DNA of 64,000 nucleotides from Pseudomonas sp. MF4836 (GCF_002018875.1 NZ_MVOL01000011.1:62001-126000), one strand, 5' to 3'. Shown: positions 34,368 to 42,889, counted from the first letter of the stretch. Notes: generated by a model from the letters alone, not told the origin. Numbers and translations are program-made.

Positions 34368-35866
34368 AACTGACCCTGACCCAGCGCCTGTCCCTGGTCT
34401 TCGCCCTGCTGTTGCTGGTGTGCTGCGGCACCTCGGCATGGCTCCAGGTGCGCGCCAACCAGATGCATGAGCTGGAGGTGGTGCAGGGCCTGTCCCGCGA
34501 CCTGGCCCAGCACATCGCCCGCGACACACAGTTGATGGATGCCAACGGCCTGATGCCCAGTGCCCTGCGCGAGCTGTTCAGCCAGTTGATGCTGGTCAAC
34601 CCCAGTGTCGAGGTGTACCTGCTCGACCCCACGGGACGGATCGTCGGCAATGCCGCCCCCGAGGGCCGCCTGCGCCGGGAACAGGTGGACCTGGCACCGG
34701 TACAGCGCCTGCTGGAGGGCGCGGCGCTGCCGATTCTGGGCGATGACCCGCGCAGCCTCGATGGGCGCAAGGTGTTCAGCGCTGCCCCGCTGAAGGTCAA
34801 CGGCCAGCCGGCCGGCTACCTGTACGTGGTGCTGCTGAGCGAAGAGCACGACCGCTTCGCCGAACGCGGCGCCACCAGCGCGGCCTTGAACATCGCGTTA
34901 TGGTCGATCGGCCTGGTGGCCCTGCTGTGCCTGATCGCCGGGCTGGCGGCCTTTGCCCTGATCACCCGACCGTTGCGCAAGCTGACTGACACCGTCAGCC
35001 AGTTCGACATCGATGGCGCCCCCAGCGCCCCGGCCACGGACACGACCCCACCGCTGCCCGCCGAGGGCCACGATGAAATCGCCGTGCTCGACGCCACCTT
35101 CCGCCACATGCAGAGCCGCCTCAGCGAGCAGTGGCGTTCCCTCACCCGCCAGGACCAGGAGCGGCGCGAGCTGGTGGCCAATATTTCCCATGACCTGCGC
35201 ACGCCCCTGGCGTCGCTGCACGGCTACCTCGAAACCCTGCAACTGAAGGACGCCAGCCTGGCCCCCGAAGAACGCCGGCGCTACCTGGGTATCGCCCTCG
35301 ACCAGAGCCGCAAGGTCGGTGGCCTGGCGCAGTCGCTGCTGGAGCTGGTGCGACTGGAGCACGGCTTTGTGCAGCCGGTGCTCGAACGCTTCCCCCTGAC
35401 CGACCTGGTGCAGGACATCTTCCAGAAGTTCGAACTCAGCGCCGAGGCGCGCCATGTGCAGCTCAAGGCCAGCTTCGCGCCCAACGTCGGTGCGGTCTGC
35501 GCCGACCTCGGCCTGATCGAGCGGGTGCTGACCAACCTCTTCGACAACGCCCTGCGCCATACACCGGAAGGCGGCGAGATCGAGATCGGCCTGGTGCCCC
35601 AGGGGCCGATGGTGGAGGTGACCCTCAGCGACAGCGGCCCGGGCATCGCCGCCGACCTGCGCGAAGGGCTGTTTCTGCGCCCCTTTACCATCGGTGGGGC
35701 GCGTCGCGATGGCGGCCTGGGCCTGCGCATCGTGCACCGCATCCTGCAATTGCACGGCCTGGAAATCCGCCTGATCGACCTGCCCGGGCGCGGCGCCAGC
35801 TTTCGCTTCAGCTTGCCGGTGGACCTCGCCACGGCGCAGCACAAGGCCACGCGGGCGCAAGGCTGA
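34364..35866 (+). CDS. Sensor histidine kinase near the Msr operon
   Basis: The 500-residue membrane kinase has TM1 at about residues 8-28, a periplasmic sensor region of about 145 residues, TM2 at about 176-200, HAMP, HisKA with His276 (VANISHDLRTPLASL) and HATPase motifs (NLFDNALRHT, DSGPGI, GGLGLRIVHRIL). The ATG overlaps the regulator stop codon, so the two are coupled. The sensor would probably respond to an oxidant or envelope-redox signal, but this is not visible in the sequence. Confidence 0.94.
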   Translation: MKLTLTQRLSLVFALLLLVCCGTSAWLQVRANQMHELEVVQGLSRDLAQHIARDTQLMDANGLMPSALRELFSQLMLVNPSVEVYLLDPTGRIVGNAAPEGRLRREQVDLAPVQRLLEGAALPILGDDPRSLDGRKVFSAAPLKVNGQPAGYLYVVLLSEEHDRFAERGATSAALNIALWSIGLVALLCLIAGLAAFALITRPLRKLTDTVSQFDIDGAPSAPATDTTPPLPAEGHDEIAVLDATFRHMQSRLSEQWRSLTRQDQERRELVANISHDLRTPLASLHGYLETLQLKDASLAPEERRRYLGIALDQSRKVGGLAQSLLELVRLEHGFVQPVLERFPLTDLVQDIFQKFELSAEARHVQLKASFAPNVGAVCADLGLIERVLTNLFDNALRHTPEGGEIEIGLVPQGPMVEVTLSDSGPGIAADLREGLFLRPFTIGGARRDGGLGLRIVHRILQLHGLEIRLIDLPGRGASFRFSLPVDLATAQHKATRAQG

Positions 35867-35897
35867 ACCCGGCAACCACGAGGGCTTTTCGGCGGGC

Positions 35898-35936
35898 AAA
35901 AAAAAGCCGGCAGTCCCCCCAGCGAGGACTCCCGGC
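35898..35936 (-). terminator. Intrinsic terminator for the haem-oxygenase-fold gene
   Basis: On the minus strand a GC-rich hairpin with GCCGGGAGTCC and GGACTGCCGGC arms is followed by a run of eight T residues, 36 bases after the stop of the gene at 35972-36796. Confidence 0.8.
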
Positions 35937-35971
35937 AAAAGCGCCTGACATCAGTCGGCGGTGTTACCCCA

Positions 35972-36796
35972 TCATTGCAAGACTTGAGCGCAGTCCCACA
36001 TCACGCTGGATTTGCGGCGCAGGTACTCGGCGAAGATTTCCTTCGCGGCTTCCGGGTCGATCTGAATCTGCATGGCGTCGACAAACTCGTTCACCGCCGC
36101 CACCGCATGGGCGAAGTGATTGCTCTCGGTGCCGCCGGTGTGCACCGTGACCCAGGCCACAGTGGCGCGGGCCCTTTCCGCCGGCACGCCCATGTCGCGA
36201 ACGAACCACTGCTTGTACAGCGGGTGGATGAATTCCACTTCGCCATGGGTGTAGACCTCATGGATCAGCGTGGTCAGCAGCCCTTGCAGCAGGTCGCGGT
36301 CGCGCAGGCGACGGGCGTCGGTCCAGTCCTTGAAGGACTGCGCCGACGGCAGGCAGTTCTCCTTGAGCAGCCACTGGTCATCGCCACAGATAGGCGTGGC
36401 CATGTTGTAGAACAGGTCCGAGTGCAAGGTGTTGCCCAGGGCGCCCAGGTCCTCGTCGGTGATGCGTTGCAGGCTGCCGCAGGCCCGATAGAGCATTTCG
36501 GCGGCTTCGGAGCCCTGTTCCGAGCGCGCCAGCAAGGTGATGCGATTGGCCAGGCCAGAGACGCTGGTGGCCGAGTTGTTGGTCTTCGACCAACTGGCGA
36601 AAAAGGTCCTCAGCGCGGCCGGTGACTGATGGCGCGAGGTGAGTTTTTCAAAGGCATTTTCGATATCCACGAGTGCACTTTCTTCACTCCAGAACGCCTC
36701 GAACAGGGCATGTTTCAAGACACTGGCTGGCATATCGTTCAAGACCGGTTCAACGATCTTCAACAACTGACTTTGTTGGGTCAGTACGTTACTCAT
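35972..36796 (-). CDS. Haem-oxygenase-fold, possibly iron-containing redox enzyme
   Basis: The 274-residue, mostly helical protein resembles the iron-containing redox enzyme (haem oxygenase-like, PqqC/TenA) superfamily. It shows HSDLFYNMATPICGD, LIHEVYTHGEVEFIHPLYKQW, and WVTVHTGGTESNHFAHAV, giving Glu and His residues that could bind a metal. Some relatives make unusual natural products. The start is the ATG at 36796, with GAGGTGACC before it. It begins 2 bases after the MFS stop on the same strand, so it is co-transcribed with the exporter. The reaction is unknown. Confidence 0.65.
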   Translation of the reverse strand: MSNVLTQQSQLLKIVEPVLNDMPASVLKHALFEAFWSEESALVDIENAFEKLTSRHQSPAALRTFFASWSKTNNSATSVSGLANRITLLARSEQGSEAAEMLYRACGSLQRITDEDLGALGNTLHSDLFYNMATPICGDDQWLLKENCLPSAQSFKDWTDARRLRDRDLLQGLLTTLIHEVYTHGEVEFIHPLYKQWFVRDMGVPAERARATVAWVTVHTGGTESNHFAHAVAAVNEFVDAMQIQIDPEAAKEIFAEYLRRKSSVMWDCAQVLQ

Positions 36797-36798
36797 GG

Positions 36799-38046
36799 TC
36801 ACCTCACATATTCCTTATTGGATGATGAATCGGGTTGGGGAATGGGCCCGGTCGAGCCACGTCCATTGGCATCGCGAGCGACCGGTGTTGCGGTTGTTCC
36901 GGGCTTCCAGCCACTGACCGCGATCATCAGCGACAGCAACTGGAAGCCGATGATCAGCGCCACGCAGCCGGGCCAGCCGAAGCGGCTCCAGATCATGGCC
37001 GGGACGACGGCGCCGAAGCTGCCGCCCAGGTAGTAACAGGTCAGGTACAGCCCCACCGCGCCGGCCTTGTTGTGGCGGGCGGTGGCGGTGGTAAAGGAGT
37101 TGGCGGCAGCCTGGGCCAGGAAGACCCCGGTGGAGCTCAAGGCCAGGCCGAGCACGATCAGCCACAACGACGGCAGCAGGGTCAGGGCCGAACCGCAGAC
37201 ACCCAGCAGCGCCGCGCCCACCAGCAGCTCAGATTGCGGTCGCGATTTGCTCAGGCGCCCGGCGATCGGGATCACCACCAGGGCCAGCAGGAACACCGCA
37301 TAGATTGCGCCCAGGGCCGCGGTGCCCAGCTCAAACGGCGCCTGGCTGAGGTAGAGCCCGGCGTAGGTAAAGGTCGCCACTTGCGAAAACAGCACACAAA
37401 AGCCCACCCCGTAGGCGGCCAGCAGCCGCTTGCTGTACAGCTCGCGTACCGCCAGCAGGCGACTGGGCGCGACTTTGGTCAGCGGGCGCGGATTGGGCGG
37501 CAGCAGCACGCCGATCGCCACGCCGATCAGCAGGCTCGCGGCGGCCAGCAGCTCGAAGGCTTCCCGCCAGCCGGCGTATTCGGTGACCACCCCAGTGACA
37601 AAACGCCCGGCAAAGCCGCCGAGCACGGTGCCCGCCACATACAGACTGGTCACTTCGGTGACGCTGCCGCCACTCCAGCGATCGCCGATATAGGCCACGC
37701 TGGTGGCGAACACCACCGGAATCAGCATGCCTTCGGCAAAGCGCCAGACCAGCAGCTCGGTAAAGCTGCCGGCATAGGCCGCGAGTACGGCAGGCAGGGC
37801 CAGGAGCAAGGAGGCGCCGACAATCACCGAGCGCTGCTCGAAACGACCGGTAAAGCGACTGACAAAGGGGGCGGTGATGGCCACGCCGAGGGTGGTGACG
37901 GTGATGCTCCAGCCGGCCTCGCGGACACTCACCTGAAAACCCTGGGCAAATTCCTGGAGGATGCTTTGGGTGGCGTACAGGTTGAGGAAGGCCGCACAGC
38001 CACACAGAAACAGGGCGATGCGTGCACAATGCAGGCGCGAATTCAT
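36799..38046 (-). CDS. MFS transporter (YnfM-like)
   Basis: The 415-residue inner-membrane protein has twelve hydrophobic segments and the ATQSILQEF motif and SVREAGWSITVTTLGVA segment of YnfM-like major facilitator transporters. The ATG at 38046 (MNSRLHCARIA) is chosen; an extension of 18 residues is possible upstream. Its stop lies two bases before the start of the haem-oxygenase-fold gene. A LysR gene is divergent 95 bases away, probably its regulator. Export of a small product is likely, with the substrate unknown. Confidence 0.9.
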   Translation of the reverse strand: MNSRLHCARIALFLCGCAAFLNLYATQSILQEFAQGFQVSVREAGWSITVTTLGVAITAPFVSRFTGRFEQRSVIVGASLLLALPAVLAAYAGSFTELLVWRFAEGMLIPVVFATSVAYIGDRWSGGSVTEVTSLYVAGTVLGGFAGRFVTGVVTEYAGWREAFELLAAASLLIGVAIGVLLPPNPRPLTKVAPSRLLAVRELYSKRLLAAYGVGFCVLFSQVATFTYAGLYLSQAPFELGTAALGAIYAVFLLALVVIPIAGRLSKSRPQSELLVGAALLGVCGSALTLLPSLWLIVLGLALSSTGVFLAQAAANSFTTATARHNKAGAVGLYLTCYYLGGSFGAVVPAMIWSRFGWPGCVALIIGFQLLSLMIAVSGWKPGTTATPVARDANGRGSTGPIPQPDSSSNKEYVR

Positions 38047-38141
38047 GAAACCGCTCGTTTTATGACGAAGGGCCTTTATAGAATGCGCGACAGGTTGCAA
38101 ACCAATACCGATTTCGGACCGATCAATACCTAAGGATCAGG

Positions 38142-39068
38142 ATGCTCGACCTACGCAGGTTGCGTTACTTTTTGACGGTCGCCGAAGAGCTGCACTTCGG
38201 CCGCGCGGCCCTGCGCCTGCACCTCGCCCAACCGCCCCTGACCCGGCAGATTTCCGCCCTGGAGACCGAGCTGGGCTTTCGCCTGTTCGACCGCACCAGC
38301 CGCACCGTGACCCTCACCGCCCAGGGCCGTTACTTCCTGCCCTATGCCCGTGCGGTGCTGGAGCAGGTCGACCTGGCCGAAGTCATCGCCCGCAAGCTGA
38401 GCGTGGGCTCGGCCGGGCAACTGTCCCTGGGCTACGCCAGTTCGGTCGCCCTGTCGGATATCTTCAGCCAGGCAATCCAGGCCTTCGCCCAGCGCTTTCC
38501 CGCGGTGCAATTGACCTTGGTGGAAGGCGCCTCGGGCAGCCAGTGGTCGCAGATTGTCGACGGCCGCATCGATATCGGCCTGAGCCGCCTGACCCCACCC
38601 CATGGACAGACCCAGGTGCAGGCCCTGTCCTTGGGCGACGAGCCGCTGGTGGCCGCACTCAGCAGCGATGACCCGTTGGCCAGCCTGGAGCAGGTGAGCC
38701 TGGCGCAACTCAGCGCGCAGCCGTTGATTCTGTTTCCCGCCGACTACGGCTCCGGGCTCAACGAGGCCATCGAGCAGCTGTACCAGCGCAATGGCTTGGC
38801 GCTGACACCGGGCCCGGCCGGGCGCCAGATCACCTCGATCATCGCCCTGGTGGCGGCCGGCCAGGGCGTGGCCCTGGTGCCCGAATGCACCCGGACCCTG
38901 GCCAAGAAAGGCGTGGTCTACCGCCCGCTGACCGACCCCGACGCCACCGCGCAACTGCTGATGCTGACTCGCAAGCAAGGCCGCAGCCAGTTGGTCGAGG
39001 CGTTTATGGCGGTCATCGATGAACTCCTGGGCCCATCTACGGGTTTTGGGGCCGACGGGGGTCGATGA
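38142..39068 (+). CDS. LysR-family transcriptional regulator
   Basis: The 308-residue protein has the LysR winged helix (RRLRYFLTVAEELHFGRAALRLHLAQPPLTRQI pattern, residues about 5-40) and an effector domain from about residue 90, of the type seen in CatM/BenM-like regulators. AAGGATCAGG precedes the ATG. It is divergent from the MFS/haem-oxygenase-fold operon. The imperfect dyad CCGATTTCGG near 38109-38118 is a possible operator but is weak. Confidence 0.92.
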   Translation: MLDLRRLRYFLTVAEELHFGRAALRLHLAQPPLTRQISALETELGFRLFDRTSRTVTLTAQGRYFLPYARAVLEQVDLAEVIARKLSVGSAGQLSLGYASSVALSDIFSQAIQAFAQRFPAVQLTLVEGASGSQWSQIVDGRIDIGLSRLTPPHGQTQVQALSLGDEPLVAALSSDDPLASLEQVSLAQLSAQPLILFPADYGSGLNEAIEQLYQRNGLALTPGPAGRQITSIIALVAAGQGVALVPECTRTLAKKGVVYRPLTDPDATAQLLMLTRKQGRSQLVEAFMAVIDELLGPSTGFGADGGR

Positions 39069-39224
39069 TGGCCCATTAAATTCGGGATCGGATCCATCAT
39101 CCTTTGCCCCAAGGGGCCTGTTCAGCCGTGACAACACCGCCCGGGTCCAATAGATTAGGCGACCTGAAAATGCCCGCGGGCTTTTCACGCCTCAAACCTG
39201 GTTAAACGAAGTAGTGGATTTTCA

Positions 39225-39926
39225 ATGCCTGACTCCAACACCGAAGAATCCGTGATCGCCTTGTCCAGCAAGGTTGAATACGAAAACGCGATCAATCTTT
39301 CCCAGCATGTGGCCCAGGCCAAGACCATCAGCGAGATGGTCCTCGACGCCTTTCACAGCTCGAAAGAGAGTGATCAGATTCGTGAGCTGCGCACCGCGAT
39401 TCGCCAGGCCCACGACCGTTTTGACGACGACAAGGCCTACGAGCTGATGGGTGAGCTCAAGCAGCTCAAGGACGCCGAGGCCGCCGACGCCAGCGCCCTG
39501 GAAGACCTCAGCGCACGCTTCCCGATCAGCCGCATCCTGTCCAGCTATAAGGACGACCCGAGCTTCCAGGAGCTGGTCTACAGCCTGGCCCTCAAGGTGC
39601 TGAACCAGACCCACCAGGCCATCAGCAACCCGAGCGGCGGCAAGGGCAAGGCCGCACGGGCCAAGAAAGAAATGGAAGTGTTCGCCATCAGCAAGGACGG
39701 CATCAGCGTCACCCTGCCGATGCGCCCGCGCTCCAAGGCCAACGTCGACCGTGAAGCCTTTGAGTTCCTGGGTTTCAGCTTTGTCGGCGAAGGCGATGAA
39801 GCCGAGCTGGAAAGCGAGACCTTCCTCGACAAGGACGGCAACGAACAGCCGGCCACCCGTAAAGGCATCGTGACCGCGATCCAGCAGCAGACCGCCTTTG
39901 AAGGCTACAGCGCACAGCAGCAGTAA
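39225..39926 (+). CDS. Uncharacterised protein, 233 residues
   Basis: The protein is soluble and helical at the N-terminus (residues about 15-110, with a long charged helix AKTISEMVLDAFHSSKESDQIRELR) and has a basic central stretch GGKGKAARAKKEMEV. No signal peptide is present. The ATG at 39225 is used. A strong intrinsic terminator follows. I do not recognise a family, although the codon use and length suggest a genuine Pseudomonas gene. Confidence 0.75.
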   Translation: MPDSNTEESVIALSSKVEYENAINLSQHVAQAKTISEMVLDAFHSSKESDQIRELRTAIRQAHDRFDDDKAYELMGELKQLKDAEAADASALEDLSARFPISRILSSYKDDPSFQELVYSLALKVLNQTHQAISNPSGGKGKAARAKKEMEVFAISKDGISVTLPMRPRSKANVDREAFEFLGFSFVGEGDEAELESETFLDKDGNEQPATRKGIVTAIQQQTAFEGYSAQQQ

Positions 39927-39944
39927 CCGCGCCCGCTGTAATAG

Positions 39945-39969
39945 AAAAGCCCCTTCACGGGGCTTTTTT
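39945..39969 (+). terminator. Intrinsic terminator
   Basis: AAAAGCCCC, a short loop and GGGGCTTTTTT, 19 bases after the stop of the unknown gene. The A-run on the left makes it usable in both directions, including for the minus-strand gene ending at 39996. Confidence 0.9.
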
Positions 39970-39995
39970 GTGGGCGATCGATGGGCCGTTCAGAG

Positions 39996-40583
39996 TCAGA
40001 ACAGGTAACCGAGAAAAATCCCCGCCCCCGCCCCCGCTTGCACACCGGCATTCATCCCGACCATGACCACCGCGCCCTTGGCCGATTGCAGCAACTGGCG
40101 GTTGACCAGCTGCGCGGCGATCAATGACGTCGCCGGGTTGCTGCTGAGGGCCAGGTACAGGGCCAGCAGCTTGGGGTCGAGGCCGAACAACAGCGCGGTG
40201 GCCGAACCGCCGACCACCAGGCCGGCTGCCACTTCGGTGTAGACGCAGGGGCCGGTGATGTCATCGCTGGTCAGGTCGCGGGTCTTCAGCGCATCGCTGA
40301 CAAAGACCTTGCCGGTGCTGGGGAACGCTTCTGCCGCGCCCGCCGCGGCCACACCCGTGCCCTTGATCTTGATGTTGATCTTGCCGATACGCGGCAGCCG
40401 TGCACCGATGCCAACCCCCACGCCCACGCCGCCGTAGCGGAAGCTGACGTCCTGGCCCTGGGGCGAGCGCAAGATGATCGAGCCGCCACTGCCGGCGACC
40501 AGGGCCACCGTCAGGCCGCCTCCGCTCGCGGTCGAGTACTGCCACTGGCTTTCATTGACCGGTATCGGGATGGAGATGCTCAT
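39996..40583 (-). CDS. Gly-rich uncharacterised protein downstream of DUF3592
   Basis: The 195-residue protein is very rich in Gly, Ala and Val (for example GGVGVGVGIGARL and GAGAGIFLGYLF at the end), with probable membrane-associated hairpin segments in the second half. It has no signal peptide and no obvious motif. Its ATG lies four bases after the DUF3592 stop, with AAGGACTTTG before it, so the two proteins are made together. I do not recognise the family. Confidence 0.65.
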   Translation of the reverse strand: MSISIPIPVNESQWQYSTASGGGLTVALVAGSGGSIILRSPQGQDVSFRYGGVGVGVGIGARLPRIGKINIKIKGTGVAAAGAAEAFPSTGKVFVSDALKTRDLTSDDITGPCVYTEVAAGLVVGGSATALLFGLDPKLLALYLALSSNPATSLIAAQLVNRQLLQSAKGAVVMVGMNAGVQAGAGAGIFLGYLF

Positions 40584-40587
40584 GGGT

Positions 40588-41031
40588 TCAAAGTCCTTTC
40601 AGAGAGCGTACAGGGTCTTGGCCCTTGCGCTTGAAAATGCCCGTCAGGCCGGCACCGAGGAAAATCAGCCCGAGGCCGCCCAGCACCCCAGGCGTGGCCC
40701 AGAGCGCCATGGGGTCATCGACCACGGCGCTGTTGGCCGGGCGCTCGGCCAGGTAATGCACCTTGACCGGCTGGCCGGCCTGGTAACCGAAGATAAAGCC
40801 GCCCTGCGGGTAGGAAATAGCTTCGCCCTGGGCCGTGCTGAATGCGATCTCGGGGTGCGAGCCGCCAGCGTTCAAACCGCTGACCACGCCGTCGGCGGTC
40901 AAGGCGTTGTCGAGGAATTCCAGGCGATTGCTGAGGATGTAGCTGGCGATCACCAGCAACACGATACCGATCAGGCTGATGAGCAGGCCGCGCAGAATGT
41001 GCAGCCAATGGGACTGAGGGGGGTGAGCCAT
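40588..41031 (-). CDS. DUF3592-family membrane protein (copy 2)
   Basis: The 147-residue protein is a paralogue of the one at 27722-28171. It has two membrane segments and nearly the same central pattern (SYPQGGFIFGYQAGQPVKVHYLAERPANSAVVDDP as the region). The ATG at 41031 is chosen. It differs from copy 1 in being followed immediately by a Gly-rich partner gene. Function is unknown. Confidence 0.8.
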   Translation of the reverse strand: MAHPPQSHWLHILRGLLISLIGIVLLVIASYILSNRLEFLDNALTADGVVSGLNAGGSHPEIAFSTAQGEAISYPQGGFIFGYQAGQPVKVHYLAERPANSAVVDDPMALWATPGVLGGLGLIFLGAGLTGIFKRKGQDPVRSLKGL

Positions 41032-41382
41032 GGGCGGCCTCGTTCTTCTTCCGTGAAATAAGGGAGGCCACGTTAACAGCAACGTCACCAAGGAAAAAAT
41101 CCCTGCCGCGACGCTGTGAGCCACTGCTCAGAAATACGTCAGGAGCCGGCCTGGCACGGGCAACACTGGCGAAGGTGAAGAAGCGGCGCGCAGAGCAGGA
41201 AAAACTTTGTCTGCAATCGGCGCCGGAAGTTCCGGAGGCGGGGCACAACAGGCGCAACGCTTTTGGGCGCCAAGCCCTCTCCCCCGGCAATCCCCCCGCA
41301 GCCTGATCATCTCAAGCCAGTGGAGCAACACTCACCTGGCGGGGCGCTGCCTAAGTCCATTGGCTCGCCCTCGATCAACCCT
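41032..41382. other. Gap without a supported gene
   Basis: About 350 bases between the DUF3592 gene and queC, both of which are on the minus strand. It holds the promoter of the DUF3592 operon. I see no convincing gene, terminator or repeat in it. Confidence 0.5.
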
Positions 41383-42084
41383 TCACTGCAGATTGAGTTT
41401 GCCTTTCAGGGCCTCCATGACCGCGGCCTTGTTGCCCAGGTACTCATTCAAGCCCTTTGCGCGAAGGTTGCAGGCATCGCAATCGCCACAGCCACTGCCG
41501 AGCACGCCGTTGTAGCACGTCAGCGTCTGCTGGCGAATCAGCTCCAGTTGATGGTGGTAATCGGCCAGGGCCCAGGTCTGCGCCTTGTTCAGCCACATCA
41601 GCGGTGTCTCAAGGCGCAGTTTGTAGTCCATGCCCAACTCGAGGGCCTTGTTCAGCGCCTTTACAAACTCATCCCGGCAATCCGGGTAGCCGGAGAAGTC
41701 GGTCTCGCAGACCCCGGTTATCACGCATTCGGCCTGTACCTGATAGGCATAAATCGAGGCCAGGGTTAAAAACAGGATATTTCTTCCCGGCACGAAGGTG
41801 CTGGGCAAGCTTTCGCCCGAACTGTTCACGGTCGGAACCGGAATATTGTCCCGGGTGAGGCTGCTGATCGCCAATTCGTTGAGCAGCGAAGCGTCCAGCA
41901 CTTTGTGGACGGTGGCCCCCAGCTGTTTTGACAGTTGCTGCGCGGCGTCGATTTCTGCGCGGTGACGCTGGCCGTAATCAAAGGTAATGCAGTGCACTTC
42001 ATCGTAGAGCGGCAATGCGTGGATCAAACAGGTGGTTGAGTCCTGCCCGCCACTGAATACAACAACGGCTTTTTTCTTCATCAT
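41383..42084 (-). CDS. queC: QueC 7-cyano-7-deazaguanine synthase, E. coli-like type
   Basis: The 233-residue enzyme converts 7-carboxy-7-deazaguanine to preQ0 for queuosine. It has the N-terminal PP-loop FSGGQDSTT and the C-terminal zinc-binding cysteines GCGDCDACNLR. It is close in pattern to E. coli QueC (TFDYGQRHRAEID, DFSGYPDCRDEFVKALN). In Pseudomonas, queC usually lies in the tol-pal-queE region and is less E. coli-like, so this may be an acquired or second copy. The start is ATG 42084 or the next ATG three bases down; AGGA precedes both. It has no que neighbours here. Confidence 0.93.
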   Translation of the reverse strand: MMKKKAVVVFSGGQDSTTCLIHALPLYDEVHCITFDYGQRHRAEIDAAQQLSKQLGATVHKVLDASLLNELAISSLTRDNIPVPTVNSSGESLPSTFVPGRNILFLTLASIYAYQVQAECVITGVCETDFSGYPDCRDEFVKALNKALELGMDYKLRLETPLMWLNKAQTWALADYHHQLELIRQQTLTCYNGVLGSGCGDCDACNLRAKGLNEYLGNKAAVMEALKGKLNLQ

Positions 42085-42137
42085 TCTGCTTCCTGCATAA
42101 GTGGAATCACGTCGGTAGTTTAAACGGCGCACTCTAT

Positions 42138-42175
42138 AAAAAGCCCCGTGCTTCTGTCGAAGGCGGGGCTTTTTT
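42138..42175 (-). terminator. Intrinsic terminator for cytochrome b561 gene
   Basis: GCCCCG..CTTC..GAAG..CGGGGC hairpin with A-run on the left and T-run on the right, so it works in both directions. It lies 15 bases after the stop of the b561 gene and just upstream of queC. It is almost the same as the terminator at 42850-42889. Confidence 0.9.
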
Positions 42176-42189
42176 CCGGGGCTTGCGGA

Positions 42190-42744
42190 TCAGCCCCTGG
42201 CGGCGCCGCCGGCCATGCGCCGCAGGATAGCCCTGTCACCTTTGACACAGTGCAGGATCAGCGCCGCCACATGACCAACGATCAGCAGCAACAGGGTCCA
42301 GCCCAACAGGCTGTGGAAGTTATTGCCCAGCTCGGTCATCCACTGGATTTTCGGCCCCTCGAAACCACTCATCACCGGCACGCCAAACGCGGAAAAAGCG
42401 CGACCCGAGCCGTACTGGCGCAACAGCCCGAGAAACGGAATGGCGAACATGGCCGCATACAGCAGGCCATGCCCCACAGTCGCGGCGAGGTTGACGCTGG
42501 GCGGGCGACGATGGCGATTCAACAGGCTCCAGAGCAGCCGCACCAGCAGCAGGCCCATCAGCAGCAGGCCCACTTGCTTGTGGGTCGGCCAGAGAAAGGT
42601 GTCCAGGGCCGAATCGGCCAGCAGGTAGTGGGCACCGGTGGTGCAGTAGATCCAGGCAAAGGCCACTGCCATGGCCCAGTGCAGTCCGCGACTGACAGCG
42701 CCATAACGCGCGCTCGAGTCGAGCATTTCGATACGGTTTTCCAT
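42190..42744 (-). CDS. Cytochrome b561-family protein
   Basis: The 184-residue inner-membrane protein has four hydrophobic helices and haem-ligand histidines near the start of helix 1 (SRGLHWAMAV), in helix 2 (THKQVGLLLMG) and at the end (NNFHSLLGWTLLLLIVGHVAALILHCVKGD). This is the bacterial CybB pattern. It would carry electrons between quinol and periplasmic acceptors. The start is the ATG at 42744. It stands alone between two near-identical terminators, next to the cyo operon, but not part of it. Confidence 0.88.
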   Translation of the reverse strand: MENRIEMLDSSARYGAVSRGLHWAMAVAFAWIYCTTGAHYLLADSALDTFLWPTHKQVGLLLMGLLLVRLLWSLLNRHRRPPSVNLAATVGHGLLYAAMFAIPFLGLLRQYGSGRAFSAFGVPVMSGFEGPKIQWMTELGNNFHSLLGWTLLLLIVGHVAALILHCVKGDRAILRRMAGGAARG

Positions 42745-42849
42745 TACATCCACTCAGGCTTCATCAACAAACGGGCAATTTTACCCAGCCAGGGAGTGGG
42801 ACAGGTCCGAAAACCATTAAAGGATATGTAACGGGACATCTGCTGCATG

Positions 42850-42889
42850 AAAAAAGCCCCGCACTTCCTTCGAAGGCGGGGCTTTTTTT
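42850..42889 (-). terminator. Intrinsic terminator after cyoE
   Basis: GCCCCGC, CTTC, loop, GAAG, GCGGGGC with A-runs and T-runs at both sides. It lies 14 bases after the cyoE stop and ends the cyoABCDE transcript. Confidence 0.92.

Noticed and set aside
39172..39181. GCCCGCGGGC followed by TTTT after the LysR gene
   Set aside because: A ten-base palindrome without a loop cannot form a stable terminator hairpin.
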